From: Pseudorhodoplanes sinuspersici
GTDB lineage: Bacteria; Pseudomonadota; Alphaproteobacteria; Rhizobiales; Xanthobacteraceae
Assembly (NCBI RefSeq): GCF_002119765.1
Contig: NZ_CP021112.1
Location: 5,078,501-5,142,500 of the forward strand
Length of the DNA: 64,000 nt
Direction of reading: 5' to 3'
The notes below the pieces were generated by a model that did no database searches, was not told the DNA's origin, and saw nothing but the letters and a program-made list of their open reading frames with translations. Every line of letters begins with the position of its first letter. Within the stretch, counting starts at the first letter, position 1. Positions 54,701 to 63,269 of the stretch are shown here, one piece after another. The position numbers and the translations under genes were made by a program.

Positions 54701-55323
54701 GGTGCTTGTCCGGGCGTCAGAGCCCCGGCTGGTCTGATGATGGCTGGGGTCGCAGCCAGCGGCCGGTCCGTTCCGGTCGAAATCGTGACCTGCCCGTCCT
54801 GCTCGATCCGAACCGACAATTCTGCGCCGACGAGACTGACGCGCTGCGCCCGCAATTGCCCACGCAGCAAGCTCGCCCCGGATAACGAGACTTCGGCTTT
54901 TTGGGCATTGGCAACCACTACGCCTTCGGTATCGCGGACCTGCATGTCGCGAATACGAACCGATGTCCGGCCGGATTGATCCCGTTCAATCTGGGTGCCG
55001 CCGATCATCACACGATGCTGCTGACCGATCGCCTGTTGAACGGCGGAGGATATCCAGGGCGAGGCGAAATTGATTTCGATCGGACCCGCGCCTAGCCGCA
55101 GCCACAGACCGGTACAGGCAATAAAGGCGAACGCGGCTACACCACCGACGCCGTACGCGATTCGCCGCGCCAGCGGGCGCCGCAGCTCGCGCCGGGCGCG
55201 CCACCACAGCCGCAATGCCCGTGTCCGAAGGTCATGACAGGGCGTACGTTCCCGGTGTGCCTTGAGGGTGTCCTCAAGGTCACGCAAACAGTGAAAGCGT
55301 GATGCGTGATCCGGTTTGGTCAT
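51748..55323 (-). CDS. Large AsmA-like protein (DUF3971), inner membrane-anchored
   Basis: A 1191-residue protein. A cytosolic N-terminus of about 55 residues precedes one membrane helix (RIAYGVGGVAAFAFIACTGL). The rest is a long periplasmic region of repeated beta-rich segments, with AsmA-like C-terminal text RMRGTFVPLYGLNNALGQIPIVGLFLGGANEGLVGITYEV split across its last 100 residues. It belongs to the YhdP/TamB/AsmA superfamily, whose members bridge the periplasm and help phospholipid transport. ATG 55323 (MTKPDHASRF) is chosen; the frame is open further up to 55437 in low-quality sequence. It is divergent from the peroxiredoxin gene. Confidence 0.88.
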   Translation of the reverse strand: MTKPDHASRFHCLRDLEDTLKAHRERTPCHDLRTRALRLWWRARRELRRPLARRIAYGVGGVAAFAFIACTGLWLRLGAGPIEINFASPWISSAVQQAIGQQHRVMIGGTQIERDQSGRTSVRIRDMQVRDTEGVVVANAQKAEVSLSGASLLRGQLRAQRVSLVGAELSVRIEQDGQVTISTGTDRPLAATPAIIRPAGALTPGQAPHVQLAPPSTASISPAPGQTLEATGAERFVAFVSWLDRLSETGLDGQGLGEIGLKDGVLKVDDLRTDKHWTFEHINFSINRPGSGISVRLSSDDDERPWSLVAAIRQSGVQRRAVRISLDRVSIKDLFLATRIGDGQFQADIPLTGELRAEIGPDSLPRIVEGKFTAGSGILGNPADIGGHVQIDRADLTLDWDANRRSLAMPFQIQSGANRVTLFSRFEAPNMPGDPWRATVAGGSVVLSDGADDPRTLVLNKIMMRANLDLMRRRIDLVQGDLGGAGVAGSLSGSVDFSGSDPRLTIGLAITPMSSDVAKKVWPIFIATKVRNWVAENLQSGDIERVDIATNAPIETLKEGGPPIPADGLSVDVTVRNATIRPVTGLPPITEADLKTSIKGRQVVVSVGRGIIDLGGGRKLTLTNGVFEVPDTDPKAPPAQARFRIDGPVPVALELLNMERLRGQAAIPMDAANSRGNFSGQVTVGLPITADPPPNSTQYTINLDVAGFAADKMVMGQKIEAQALKVSANNQGYQIRGDVRINGTPAALDYRKTNDSPDADVRVQATLDEAARARFGFATGSSLSGPVPVKIAGKISDNKDARLTIDADLTPSRIENLLPGWVKPAGKTNRAVFTLVSREKGTRFEDIVIDGSGANVRGTVELDAAGDLASAVFPVFALSDGDKTSVKAERGNDGVMRISMRGDVYDGRGFVKAFFGGGDANEKPKTVGIDLDVDVRLGAIAGHNGEALRGVDLKVSRRNGQIRTFALNSKIGRDAALTGELRSSAQRKNVMYFEAHDAGALMRFTDTYPRMHGGQMWVAMDAPTGDQAPQDGIVNFRDFWVRGEPALNNVVGAAQNDSRGVEFTRMKVDFTRMPGKLQVKEGVVRGPTVGATVDGTIDFAKNDVRMRGTFVPLYGLNNALGQIPIVGLFLGGANEGLVGITYEVVGPPSSPTLRVNPISAVAPGMLRKFFEFPNSNRIEMPDAAPVGAATR

Positions 55324-55490
55324 GCCCGGTCGGACATCCCCTTGTCCGTATGACCGGCGGCTGTAACGTCGCCGATCTGGTTGACCTGAATTCGGTTTTG
55401 GCCGGACATGCCTGCATGCCCCTCCGCTTTCGCCCAAAAGCGGGACCGATCAGGCAGATTGACCCGCTGAAAGCGACGAAAGGAAGGCAT

Positions 55491-55961
55491 ATGACAAAGG
55501 CTCTGGTCGACGGCGGCAAAGCTCCGGCCTTCAACCTGTCCGGCAGCGACGGGGGCAAGATTTCTCTCGCCGATTTCAAGGGACGCAAGCTCGTCCTCTA
55601 TTTCTATCCCAAGGCCGACACCCCCGGCTGCACCCAGGAAGCCATCGACTTTTCCCAACTCAGGGCGGCCTTCGAAAAGGCCGGAACCAGCGTGCTCGGT
55701 GTTTCCGCCGATCCGGTCCGAGCCCTCGATCGGTTCCAAGCCAAGCATGATCTCAATGTCGCGCTCGGCTCCGACGAAAGCCACGCCATGCTCGAAGCCT
55801 ACGGCGTGTGGGGCCAAAAATCGATGTTCGGAAAGAAATACATGGGTGTGAACCGCACGACCTTCCTGATCGGTCCGGACGGACGAATCGCCAAAATCTG
55901 GCCGAAGGTCAAAGTGTCCGGTCATGCGAAAGAGGTCCTCGAAGCGGCCAAGGCATTATAG
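55491..55961 (+). CDS. bcp: Peroxiredoxin, Bcp/PrxQ type, single-cysteine
   Basis: A 156-residue thiol peroxidase. The peroxidatic Cys is in PKADTPGCTQEAIDF, and RKLVLYFYPK precedes it as in Bcp. It is the only cysteine in the protein: the usual resolving Cys five residues later is replaced, so it must use another thiol for recycling. The start at 55491 follows AGGAAGG; the long in-frame extension upstream overlaps the divergent gene's promoter region and is rejected. It reduces H2O2 and organic hydroperoxides in the cytosol. Confidence 0.93.
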   Translation: MTKALVDGGKAPAFNLSGSDGGKISLADFKGRKLVLYFYPKADTPGCTQEAIDFSQLRAAFEKAGTSVLGVSADPVRALDRFQAKHDLNVALGSDESHAMLEAYGVWGQKSMFGKKYMGVNRTTFLIGPDGRIAKIWPKVKVSGHAKEVLEAAKAL

Positions 55962-56056
55962 AGGCTTAGCACTGAATCATTTGCGGAAAATTAACCATAC
56001 ACGGCTGAAATCGACGCTGTTCTCAGCGTCGGCCCGTCCGACGAGCCCGGCGGGAA

Positions 56057-57472
56057 ATGTTCATGTCGTACCGGTCCATTCATCAACCTCCGCGACATCG
56101 GCATTACGCCCAACCGCAAGATAGCTGGGCCTCCGAGGCTCCCGACGCTCATCACCGGCCGCTCTATCAACACGCACCGGTGCCTCCGCAACATGCCCGC
56201 CTACAACAGCGCCCGCCCGTGCAGGCTCAGTCGCCTCGCCGCAAGCATGCCGGGGGCGACTACACACTGGCTCACGGTCGACGTCAGGTCAGGCTGGGAC
56301 CGTTTGCGTTCTGGGTTGTTGTCGGCGGATTGATCGTTATGGCCGGCTGGTCGGTCCTGACCGGCACCTATTTTGCTTTCCATGATGACGTTCTGAAGCG
56401 GTTGATCGCTCGCCAGGCCGAGATGCAATTCGCTTATGAGGATCGTATTGCCGAATTGCGGGCCCAGGTCGATCGCATTGCCAGCCGTCAGTTGCTCGAT
56501 CAGGAGCAATTCGAGCAAAAGCTGGACCAGGCGATCCGCAAACAAGCCGTGCTTGAGCAGCGCACCGAGACGCTCTCGGCTCTTCCAGATATGATGACGA
56601 CGGGATCGATTCCAAAGCCGGCGAAGGGCGGTCATCAGCGCAGATCGTCGCTAAGGCCCTCCCCGATCGACAATACCGATTTCACTGCAACGGCTCCGGA
56701 TCGAGAGGCGCGTTCCTTTGTCCCTTGGCGCAATTCAAACAAGCCACGCGGAGGCTTAGAAGCTGCGCTGGCGCGGGTGCAAGATTCGCTTGAGAGGCTG
56801 GAAGCGAAACAGGCCAGCGCGCTCAATGCACTTGAAGAAAGTTTTGAAGCCAAAGCAAAACGCATCCGCTCCGCCCTTGCAGATATCGGCATCAACACTG
56901 GCAAAGCCGCTGCAGCACCATCATCCGGTGTCGGCGGCCCTTACGTTCCCGCCAATCTCACGTCGGACAACAAATCCTTCGAACGCCAGCTCTCTCGCAT
57001 TCAGGTTTCGCGATTGCAGGTCGATCGTCTGACGCGCACGCTAAACGACATTCCGATCCGAAAGCCGGTCAGCGGCGAGATCGATATGTCATCTGGTTTC
57101 GGCATGCGCATGGATCCTTTCCTGCGCTCGCCGGCGATGCATACCGGCCTCGATATGCGCGGCGATACGGGCGAACCCGTTCGCGTCACGGCGAACGGGA
57201 CGGTAACAATTGCCGGCGTGAATGGCGGCTATGGCAAGCTGGTTGAAGTCGAGCACAGCAACGGTCTGGCAACACGCTACGCCCATTTATCCTCTATCGA
57301 TGTGAGGCTCGGTCAGACTGTGAAGATCGGGCAGATCATCGGCAAGATCGGCTCAACTGGCCGTTCAACTGGTCCGCATCTGCATTACGAAACGCGCGTC
57401 GACGGCGATCCGGTTGATCCGCAGAAATATTTGCGTGCGGGCGTTCGTCTCGGCCTCAACGAGCTTCGCTGA
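56057..57472 (+). CDS. M23 (LytM) peptidase with membrane anchor and coiled coil
   Basis: A 471-residue protein. A cytosolic His/Pro/Gln-rich N-terminus (about 1-80) leads to one membrane helix (GPFAFWVVVGGLIVMAGWSVL), then a coiled coil (about 115-175 and 235-275) and a C-terminal M23 domain. Zinc ligands: MHTGLDMRG (His, Asp) and HLHYETRVDGD; an upstream SSGFGMRMDPF fits the M23 start. It probably cleaves or regulates cleavage of peptidoglycan cross-links. All zinc ligands look intact, unlike EnvC-type activators. It stands alone between the peroxiredoxin and the 6S-like RNA. Confidence 0.9.
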   Translation: MFMSYRSIHQPPRHRHYAQPQDSWASEAPDAHHRPLYQHAPVPPQHARLQQRPPVQAQSPRRKHAGGDYTLAHGRRQVRLGPFAFWVVVGGLIVMAGWSVLTGTYFAFHDDVLKRLIARQAEMQFAYEDRIAELRAQVDRIASRQLLDQEQFEQKLDQAIRKQAVLEQRTETLSALPDMMTTGSIPKPAKGGHQRRSSLRPSPIDNTDFTATAPDREARSFVPWRNSNKPRGGLEAALARVQDSLERLEAKQASALNALEESFEAKAKRIRSALADIGINTGKAAAAPSSGVGGPYVPANLTSDNKSFERQLSRIQVSRLQVDRLTRTLNDIPIRKPVSGEIDMSSGFGMRMDPFLRSPAMHTGLDMRGDTGEPVRVTANGTVTIAGVNGGYGKLVEVEHSNGLATRYAHLSSIDVRLGQTVKIGQIIGKIGSTGRSTGPHLHYETRVDGDPVDPQKYLRAGVRLGLNELR

Positions 57473-57619
57473 GTTCCAAACGAACGCCGCCGAATAACTT
57501 TGCACAATGCGACCTTTCGTGACTTGACTTCCATTGTAGATGATTCAGTCTTTGCGTGTTTACGCCACGAGCACGGAGGTTGCGATGGAACCACCTGCAC
57601 ATTTGGCCGCGATGATCGC

Positions 57620-57785
57620 CGAAGAACTCGTTCGGCCTGCTGCGTAGCGGCTAAACAACACGAACGGCTTGCCGGGGTGGGCCTCCAGGGGCAGCATCAG
57701 TGAGGCAGTGCCCCGCTTCGGCCCTCCCGGCTAAGTAAATACCGCTGCGTACGCCTCCATTATGAACGCAAGACTGCGTTTTGAG
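57620..57785 (+). ncRNA. ssrS: 6S RNA-like structured RNA candidate
   Basis: The sequence folds into a long hairpin with a 6S architecture. Outer pairs are CGTTC (57628-57632) with GAACG (57764-57768) and GGC with GCC. A closing stem joins TGCGTAGCGG (57640-57649) and CCGCTGCGTA (57742-57751). A large unpaired bubble follows (57650-57669 opposite 57732-57741). The terminal stem joins GCCGGG / CCCGGC (57670-57675, 57726-57731), GGGCC / GGCCC and GGGGCA / TGCCCC. Bound by RNA polymerase holoenzyme, 6S RNA lowers sigma70 transcription. Boundaries and strand are tentative; the family call rests on shape. Confidence 0.55.
57765..57782 (+). terminator. Terminator-like hairpin after the structured RNA
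   Basis: AACGCA / TGCGTT (6 bp, loop AGAC) ends in TTTT on the plus strand. It partly competes with the outermost pairing of the 6S-like fold, and supports plus-strand transcription of that RNA. Confidence 0.5.
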
Positions 57786-57853
57786 CGCGGGGCGTTATAT
57801 CCCATAAATGCTGGCGCGATTTGATGTCATCGCAAGCGGCGGCTTGCCGAACG

Positions 57854-58985
57854 TCAGTCGACGTCTTCGACACTTTCCGGACCACCGCCGAACGCCTTCT
57901 GCGCCAGCGCAGCAGCCATGAACGGGTCGAGATCCCCATTGAGAACACCGGCCGTGTCCGACGTGGAGACGCCGGTACGCAGATCCTTCACCATCTGATA
58001 AGGCTGCAGCACGTAAGAGCGGATCTGATGTCCCCAACCGATATCGGTCTTGGCGGCGTTTTCCGCAGCAGCCTTTTCTTCGCGGATCTTGAGTTCACGC
58101 TCATACAATCGCGCACGCAGCATGTCCCATGCCTGCGCACGATTACGATGCTGCGAACGATCATTCTGGCAGTAGACCACGATATTGGTCGGAATATGCG
58201 TCAGGCGGATTGCCGATTCCGTCTTGTTGACGTGCTGACCGCCCGCTCCGCTCGCGCGCATGGTATCGACGCGCACCTGGGATTCGTCGATGTCGATCTG
58301 GATCCGATCGTCGATCACCGGATAAACGTTCACACTGGCGAATGACGTATGGCGCCGCGCATTGGAATCGAAGGGCGAAATGCGAACCAGACGGTGCACG
58401 CCATTTTCCGATTTCAACCAACCATAGGCATTCCGGCCGGAAATCTTCACCGTTGCCGATTTGAGGCCGGCCTCTTCGCCGGGCGATTCTTCGAGATACT
58501 CGACCTTGTATTTGTGTTGCTCAGCCCAGCGCACGAACATGCGCATCAACATGCTCGCCCAATCCTGGCTTTCGGTACCACCAGCTCCGGCATGGACTTC
58601 GAGGAAGGTATCGTTGGCGTCAGCCTCGCCCGACAGCAGCGCCTCAAGTTCGCGGCGTGCGGCTTCAGCCTTCAATGCCTGCAAAGCCTGCTCGGCCTCA
58701 GTGACGACGGACTGATCCTGCTCGGCTTCGCCAAGCTCGATCAATCCGACATTATCATCGAGGTCTTGCTGGATACGACCGATAGCGTTGAGTTGATCTT
58801 CGAGCGCCGTGCGCTCTTGCATCACCTTGGACGCCCGCTGTGGGTCGTTCCAAAGCGATGGATCTTCGGCAAGGGCATTCAGTTCGGCAAGACGGGCATT
58901 GGATGCATCGAAGTCAAAGATGCCTCCTCAGCAGTCCGACTGACCGCTTGATATCTTCTACGAGTGCTTCAGTTTCAGCGCGCAT
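57854..58985 (-). CDS. prfB: Peptide chain release factor 2, programmed +1 frameshift
   Basis: RF2 of 376 residues, terminating at UGA and UAA. It is read from ATG 58985 as [19 protein letters not shown].. for 23 codons, then reaches an in-frame TGA at 58916-58914. The classic RF2 slip site CTTTGAC sits there, with AGGAGG (58928-58923) just upstream to stimulate it. After a +1 shift the frame continues [19 protein letters not shown] to the stop at 57854. The tripeptide anticodon SPF is in [13 protein letters not shown] and the GGQ loop in [13 protein letters not shown]. Frameshifting autoregulates RF2 level. Annotating only the downstream frame would miss the N-terminus. Confidence 0.95.
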
Positions 58986-59061
58986 ATTTTTGTCCGCCAC
59001 AATTGCAGCCGCATTTAACGGCTGACCGTTGCAGACGCAACCCGTTCGCCCGTGAATGATG

Positions 59062-59091
59062 AGTCCACGCCTGGGATATCAGGCGTGGACT
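59062..59091. terminator. Strong stem-loop after mrcA
   Basis: AGTCCACGCCTG / CAGGCGTGGACT, a perfect 12-bp stem with a 6-nt loop (GGATAT), 13 bp past the mrcA stop on the minus strand. It lacks a T-tract, so it may protect the 3' end or work with another factor rather than end transcription by itself. Confidence 0.5.
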
Positions 59092-59103
59092 TGCAGAACA
59101 CGC

Positions 59104-61584
59104 CTAGTAGAGGCCACCCGTCCCCGAGCGGATGAAACGGTCGGAGTCGGCCGGGTTCGTGCTGTAGCCACCGCCCCCGTCGTAGCCAACCACCGAATAG
59201 GAATCCGGTGGTGCCGTTCCCGGTTTGAAGGCCTCGAGGATCACGCGCTCGGAGCCAGGACCCGCGCGCATGCCGCTCTTCGGATCGATGCGGATCAGCT
59301 TGATTCCGGCCGGCACGCGGAACGGCACGGCCGGCTTGTCGGCCAACGCGACCTTCAGGAAATCGCGGACGACCGGGGCAGCCAATTGACCGCCGGTCGC
59401 ACCACGTCCCATCGACTTCGGCTTGTCGAAACCGAGATACACCCCCACCGCGAGATCCGGCGAGAAGGCGACGAACCAGGCATCCTTTTCGTCGTTGGTG
59501 GTACCGGTCTTGCCGGCTACGGGCTTGCCGACTTCGCGAACCGTCGTCGCCGTACCGCGCTGAACCACACCCTCCATCATCGACGTGATCTGATAGGCCG
59601 TCATCGGATCGATGACCTGCTCGCGTCTGTCGACCAATGTGGGTTCAGGCTGATTGGACCAGCGCTCGGCGTCGCAACCGCGGCATTCGCGTTGATCGTG
59701 CTTGTAAATCGTATGACCATAGCGGTCCTGGATCCGATCAATCAATGTCGGCTTGATGCGACGTCCGCCATTAGCGAACATCGAATAAGCGGCTGTCATG
59801 CGCAGCGTCGTTGTTTCGCCAGCGCCCAACGCGAACGACAGATACGGCGGCAGATCGTCATACACGCCGAAGCGCTTGGCATATTCTGCGATCAGAGGCA
59901 TGCCAACATCCTGCGCTAGACGCACGGTCATCACGTTACGCGAATGCTCAATGCCAAAGCGCAATGTTTGCGGGCCGTAATACTTGCCGGCCGAATAGTT
60001 TTCTGGCCGCCACATACCCAAGCCCGGTCCCTGATCGATCTCGATCGGCGAATCCATCACGACGGTCGATGGCGTGTAGCCGTTGTCGAGTGCAGCAGCG
60101 TAGACGAACGGCTTGAAAGACGACCCTGGCTGGCGCAGCGCCTGCGTCGCGCGGTTGAACTGGCTCTGATCGAACGAGAACCCGCCAACGAGCGCCAGCA
60201 CGCGGCCGGTCCTAGGATCCATCACGGTGATAGCCCCGCTGATTTCGGGAATCTGGCGCAACCGATATTGCGCATTCTGTTCCTGCTGCGCGTCCTTTGC
60301 GGCCAGCGGCTCGACATAAATCACGTCGCCTGGCTCGAGCACCTGGCTGACCTTGCTCGGAGTCCGCCCGCGGCCCGGCCCGGAGGCAGCCTTTGCCCAT
60401 TTCACGCCTTCGAGCGGCACGATACCGACGCGGCGCTCCCGCATAATAGCCCCACCCGGCTCTCGCGCAGGCTGAAAGCCGATCCGGGCCGATTGATCGG
60501 AGGTTTCGAGGACGACGGCCATTTTCCATCCAATATCGGACAGGGCCTTCACTTCGGCGAGCTTCACCCCCCAATCGCCGGTGACGTCGAGTTTCTGAAC
60601 CGCGCCGCGATAGCCCTGGTTCTCATCGTATTTCGTTAGGCCATCGGTGAGCACCTTGCGGGCCAGCGCCTGCAACTTCGGATCGAGTGTCGCGCGAACC
60701 GAAAGGCCGCCTTCGTACAGCTTCTTCTCACCATAGCGGTCGTAAATTTCGCGGCGCACTTCCTCGGCGAAATACTCGGCCGCGAAGATGTGCGATCCGG
60801 TCGGGCGCGCGGTGACGGCAAGCGGCTCCTTCTTCGCCTTCTCGCCCTCTTCCGGCTTCACATAGCCGTTCTCGACCATGCGATCGATGACATAGTTTCT
60901 GCGCTCGGTCGCGCGCTCGCGTTGACGGAAAGGATGCAGCGATGACGGCGCCTTCGGCAGCGCTGCGAGATAAGCCGCTTCCGCGACCGTCAATTCATGC
61001 ACCGACTTGTCGAAATAGAGCAGCGAAGCCGCAGCGACGCCATAAGCCGAGAAGCCCAGATAGATCTCGTTGAGATACAGTTCGAGGATCTTGTCCTTCG
61101 TGTAGGCGCGCTCGATCTTCATCGCGAGCAGCGCTTCCTTGATCTTGCGCGTGAACGACACTTCGTTGGTCAACAGAAAGTTTTTCGCAACCTGTTGTGT
61201 GATCGTGGAGGCGCCCTGGGGGCGGCGGCCGGTGCCATAGTTCTGGATATACAGAGCGCCGGCTCTCGCCATGCCGTTGAAATCGAGGCCGCCATGCTCG
61301 TAGAAGTTCTTGTCTTCGGCCGAGAGGAAGGCGTGGATCACCCTCTTCGGCACTGCCTGGATCGGCAGATAAAGACGACGCTCACGCGCATATTCGGCGA
61401 CCAGCGATCCATCGGTCGCGTGCACCCGCGTCATCACCGGCGGCTCGTAATCCTGGAGCTGCGAGTAATCCGGCAGGTCCTTGGAGTAATGCCACATCAA
61501 GCCGGCGACGCCGGCGACCCCGACCAGGAACAGGATCGTTCCGACCGCGAACAGGAAGCCGAAAAAGCGCAGCATCAATTTCAT
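59104..61584 (-). CDS. mrcA: Penicillin-binding protein 1A (bifunctional class A)
   Basis: An 826-residue PBP with a signal anchor (about 5-30). Glycosyltransferase motifs: SAEDKNFYEHGGLD, GASTITQQVAKN and RKIKEALLAMKIE. Transpeptidase motifs: GSSFKPFVYA (catalytic Ser in SxxK), SRN (in EHSRNVMTVRL) and KTGTT. It polymerises and cross-links peptidoglycan in the periplasm. An OB-like insert lies between about residues 300 and 430. Order amiC - mrcA - prfB on one strand is the usual Rhizobiales arrangement. Confidence 0.96.
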   Translation of the reverse strand: MKLMLRFFGFLFAVGTILFLVGVAGVAGLMWHYSKDLPDYSQLQDYEPPVMTRVHATDGSLVAEYARERRLYLPIQAVPKRVIHAFLSAEDKNFYEHGGLDFNGMARAGALYIQNYGTGRRPQGASTITQQVAKNFLLTNEVSFTRKIKEALLAMKIERAYTKDKILELYLNEIYLGFSAYGVAAASLLYFDKSVHELTVAEAAYLAALPKAPSSLHPFRQRERATERRNYVIDRMVENGYVKPEEGEKAKKEPLAVTARPTGSHIFAAEYFAEEVRREIYDRYGEKKLYEGGLSVRATLDPKLQALARKVLTDGLTKYDENQGYRGAVQKLDVTGDWGVKLAEVKALSDIGWKMAVVLETSDQSARIGFQPAREPGGAIMRERRVGIVPLEGVKWAKAASGPGRGRTPSKVSQVLEPGDVIYVEPLAAKDAQQEQNAQYRLRQIPEISGAITVMDPRTGRVLALVGGFSFDQSQFNRATQALRQPGSSFKPFVYAAALDNGYTPSTVVMDSPIEIDQGPGLGMWRPENYSAGKYYGPQTLRFGIEHSRNVMTVRLAQDVGMPLIAEYAKRFGVYDDLPPYLSFALGAGETTTLRMTAAYSMFANGGRRIKPTLIDRIQDRYGHTIYKHDQRECRGCDAERWSNQPEPTLVDRREQVIDPMTAYQITSMMEGVVQRGTATTVREVGKPVAGKTGTTNDEKDAWFVAFSPDLAVGVYLGFDKPKSMGRGATGGQLAAPVVRDFLKVALADKPAVPFRVPAGIKLIRIDPKSGMRAGPGSERVILEAFKPGTAPPDSYSVVGYDGGGGYSTNPADSDRFIRSGTGGLY

Positions 61585-61807
61585 GATCGTTCAACCACTG
61601 GCAACGTTAGACCAAAATACGCCAAACGATGGCACGCCGGCGATGCTCACCGCACTCTGCCGCGCCGTTTGGGCATAATACCGCGATTTTTGCGAACCGT
61701 CTCTCACATCCGCCCGACTTTTTCCTCGTCGCGCGGTTTTATGGTCAAACTGAGGCCCCGCAGGTCAATATTACCATTGCCACGACCATTACCGTATCTG
61801 CCCGTTA
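61585..61807. other. Intergenic region between amiC and mrcA
   Basis: 223 bp upstream of mrcA. It should hold the mrcA promoter. I see no credible ORF, RNA or terminator in it. Confidence 0.4.
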
Positions 61808-63094
61808 TCAACGCCGCGCCGAAGGCCCCGCCTCGGTCCCAGCGATTCGGGTGCGGAAGAACTGGTCCACCGCCTCCGCCATGGTCGCGGCGGTCTTGGC
61901 CCGCCAGGCATCCGAGGTCAACAGCTTCAGATCCTGCTTGTTGGTCATATAGCCGAGTTCGATCAGCACCGATGGCACGTCTGGCGCCTTGAGTACGACA
62001 AAGCCCGCCGACTTGAGCGGCTTCTTGTGCAGGCGGACGGCATTGCGCATCTCGCCGATCAGCAGCCGGGCGAAGGCATGGGAAAACGTCTTGGTCTCGC
62101 GATGCGCCAGATCGAGCAGGATGTCGGCGACATCGCCCGGCTCCTTGCCAAGATCGATGCCGGCGATCTGATCCGAACGGTTTTCGTCTTCGGCGAGCTT
62201 GGCGGCTTCCGCGTCCGACGCGGTATCGGACAATGTATAGATCGTCGCTCCCTGCACAGCGCCTCCCGACTTCGGCAGCGCATCGGCGTGAATCGAAACG
62301 AAAAGCTGCGCCTGGCGGTTGCGGGCGAATTTCACGCGATCGATCAGTGGAATGAAGGTGTCGTCGGTGCGGGTCATGACCACGCGATAACGTCCGCTCT
62401 TTTCAAGCTGATCGCGCAGCACGGTCGAGAAGCCGAGCACCACATCCTTTTCCAGGATCTCGCCGCCGCCGGCCTTGGTGCCGGTATCGGGCCCGCCATG
62501 CCCAGGATCGATCACAATCAAAGGCCGCACATCGCCGGACGGCTTGTCCGCAACCACCGTATCGATGCTTTTGCGAATGGCTTCATTGGCCCGAACCGCC
62601 GTGCGGTCGAGCGCCAGATGCCGCATGAAGGCTTCGCGGTCGGTCGCGGTCAGATCAAGCACCAGCCGCGCCGGCTGGCCGTCCTTGGCCTCCAGCACCT
62701 GCGCCTTCTCGATCCGCACCGGCTTGGTGACGTCAATGACGATGCGCGAGCCGCCGGCCATCACGAGGCCGAACCGATAAGCCTTGATCAGCCCCCGCCC
62801 CGCATCGCCCGATTTCGGCGGAAGCTGGAAGATGGTCTGCGGGATATCGACAACCACCCGATAGGGATCAGCCAGCGTGAAGGCGCGGACGCCAAGATTC
62901 TGCGTCACGTCCATGATCAGGCGGGTCGATTGATCGTCGCCGGCGACGCGAATGTCGGTCGCAACGGGAAGTGCCGCCGGAGCCTGGGCGCGGCTTTGCG
63001 CCAGCACGGGCGAAGCGCCCGCCAGTGTCAGCAACGCGGCAGCAAGAATGGTCGTCCGCCAGCGGCCGGTCACGATTTGCCCCTCCCGCTTCAT
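61808..63094 (-). CDS. amiC: N-acetylmuramoyl-L-alanine amidase, AmiC type
   Basis: A 428-residue exported amidase. The signal peptide ends about ASPVLAQ (residue 33). An AMIN domain (about 45-150) targets the septum. The Amidase_3 domain (about 190-410) has zinc ligands His in IDPGHGGPDTG, Glu in GGEILEKDV and His in FVSIHADAL, plus catalytic Glu in VLIELGYMTN. It cleaves the bond between MurNAc and the stem peptide during cell separation. It lies upstream of mrcA on the same strand. Confidence 0.95.
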   Translation of the reverse strand: MKREGQIVTGRWRTTILAAALLTLAGASPVLAQSRAQAPAALPVATDIRVAGDDQSTRLIMDVTQNLGVRAFTLADPYRVVVDIPQTIFQLPPKSGDAGRGLIKAYRFGLVMAGGSRIVIDVTKPVRIEKAQVLEAKDGQPARLVLDLTATDREAFMRHLALDRTAVRANEAIRKSIDTVVADKPSGDVRPLIVIDPGHGGPDTGTKAGGGEILEKDVVLGFSTVLRDQLEKSGRYRVVMTRTDDTFIPLIDRVKFARNRQAQLFVSIHADALPKSGGAVQGATIYTLSDTASDAEAAKLAEDENRSDQIAGIDLGKEPGDVADILLDLAHRETKTFSHAFARLLIGEMRNAVRLHKKPLKSAGFVVLKAPDVPSVLIELGYMTNKQDLKLLTSDAWRAKTAATMAEAVDQFFRTRIAGTEAGPSARR

Positions 63095-63269
63095 CCATAA
63101 CGCTTAAGGAGCAGACGGTTAACGACTTGTTACGGGCTTCGGTTCGATCCCAAAAAGGTGTGGCGGCCGGGAGACGCTAAAAAGGGGTGGATGCTGGGCC
63201 GTTCGGCCAATCCGGTCCGTGGTCACCAAAGCCAAAGACCCGGGCCGGGGCTGATTTTCATGACGCTCC

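Larger units (their letters stand above)
57473..57853. other. Gene-free region with a structured RNA candidate
   Basis: 381 bp between the convergent M23 and prfB genes. I see no protein-coding gene in either strand. The central part folds into the 6S-like structure described at 57620-57785. The first 100 bp after 57473 probably contain its promoter; 57786-57853 shows nothing clear. Confidence 0.5.

Noticed and set aside
55324-55437. N-terminal extension of the AsmA-like protein
   Set aside because: Low-quality Arg/Gly-rich sequence overlapping the promoter region of the divergent peroxiredoxin; ATG 55323 precedes a normal N-terminus.
57611-57646. tmRNA tag-like reading (AEELVRPAA then stop)
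   Set aside because: No tRNA-like acceptor, T-loop or resume-codon context is nearby; the sequence fits a 6S-like fold better.
57500-57703. 67-codon plus-strand ORF in the gene-free region
   Set aside because: Begins with a weak start, lacks a ribosome-binding site and overlaps the structured RNA.
63140-63180. GGTTCGATCCC resembling a tRNA T-arm
   Set aside because: No matching acceptor stem, D-arm or anticodon arm around it.
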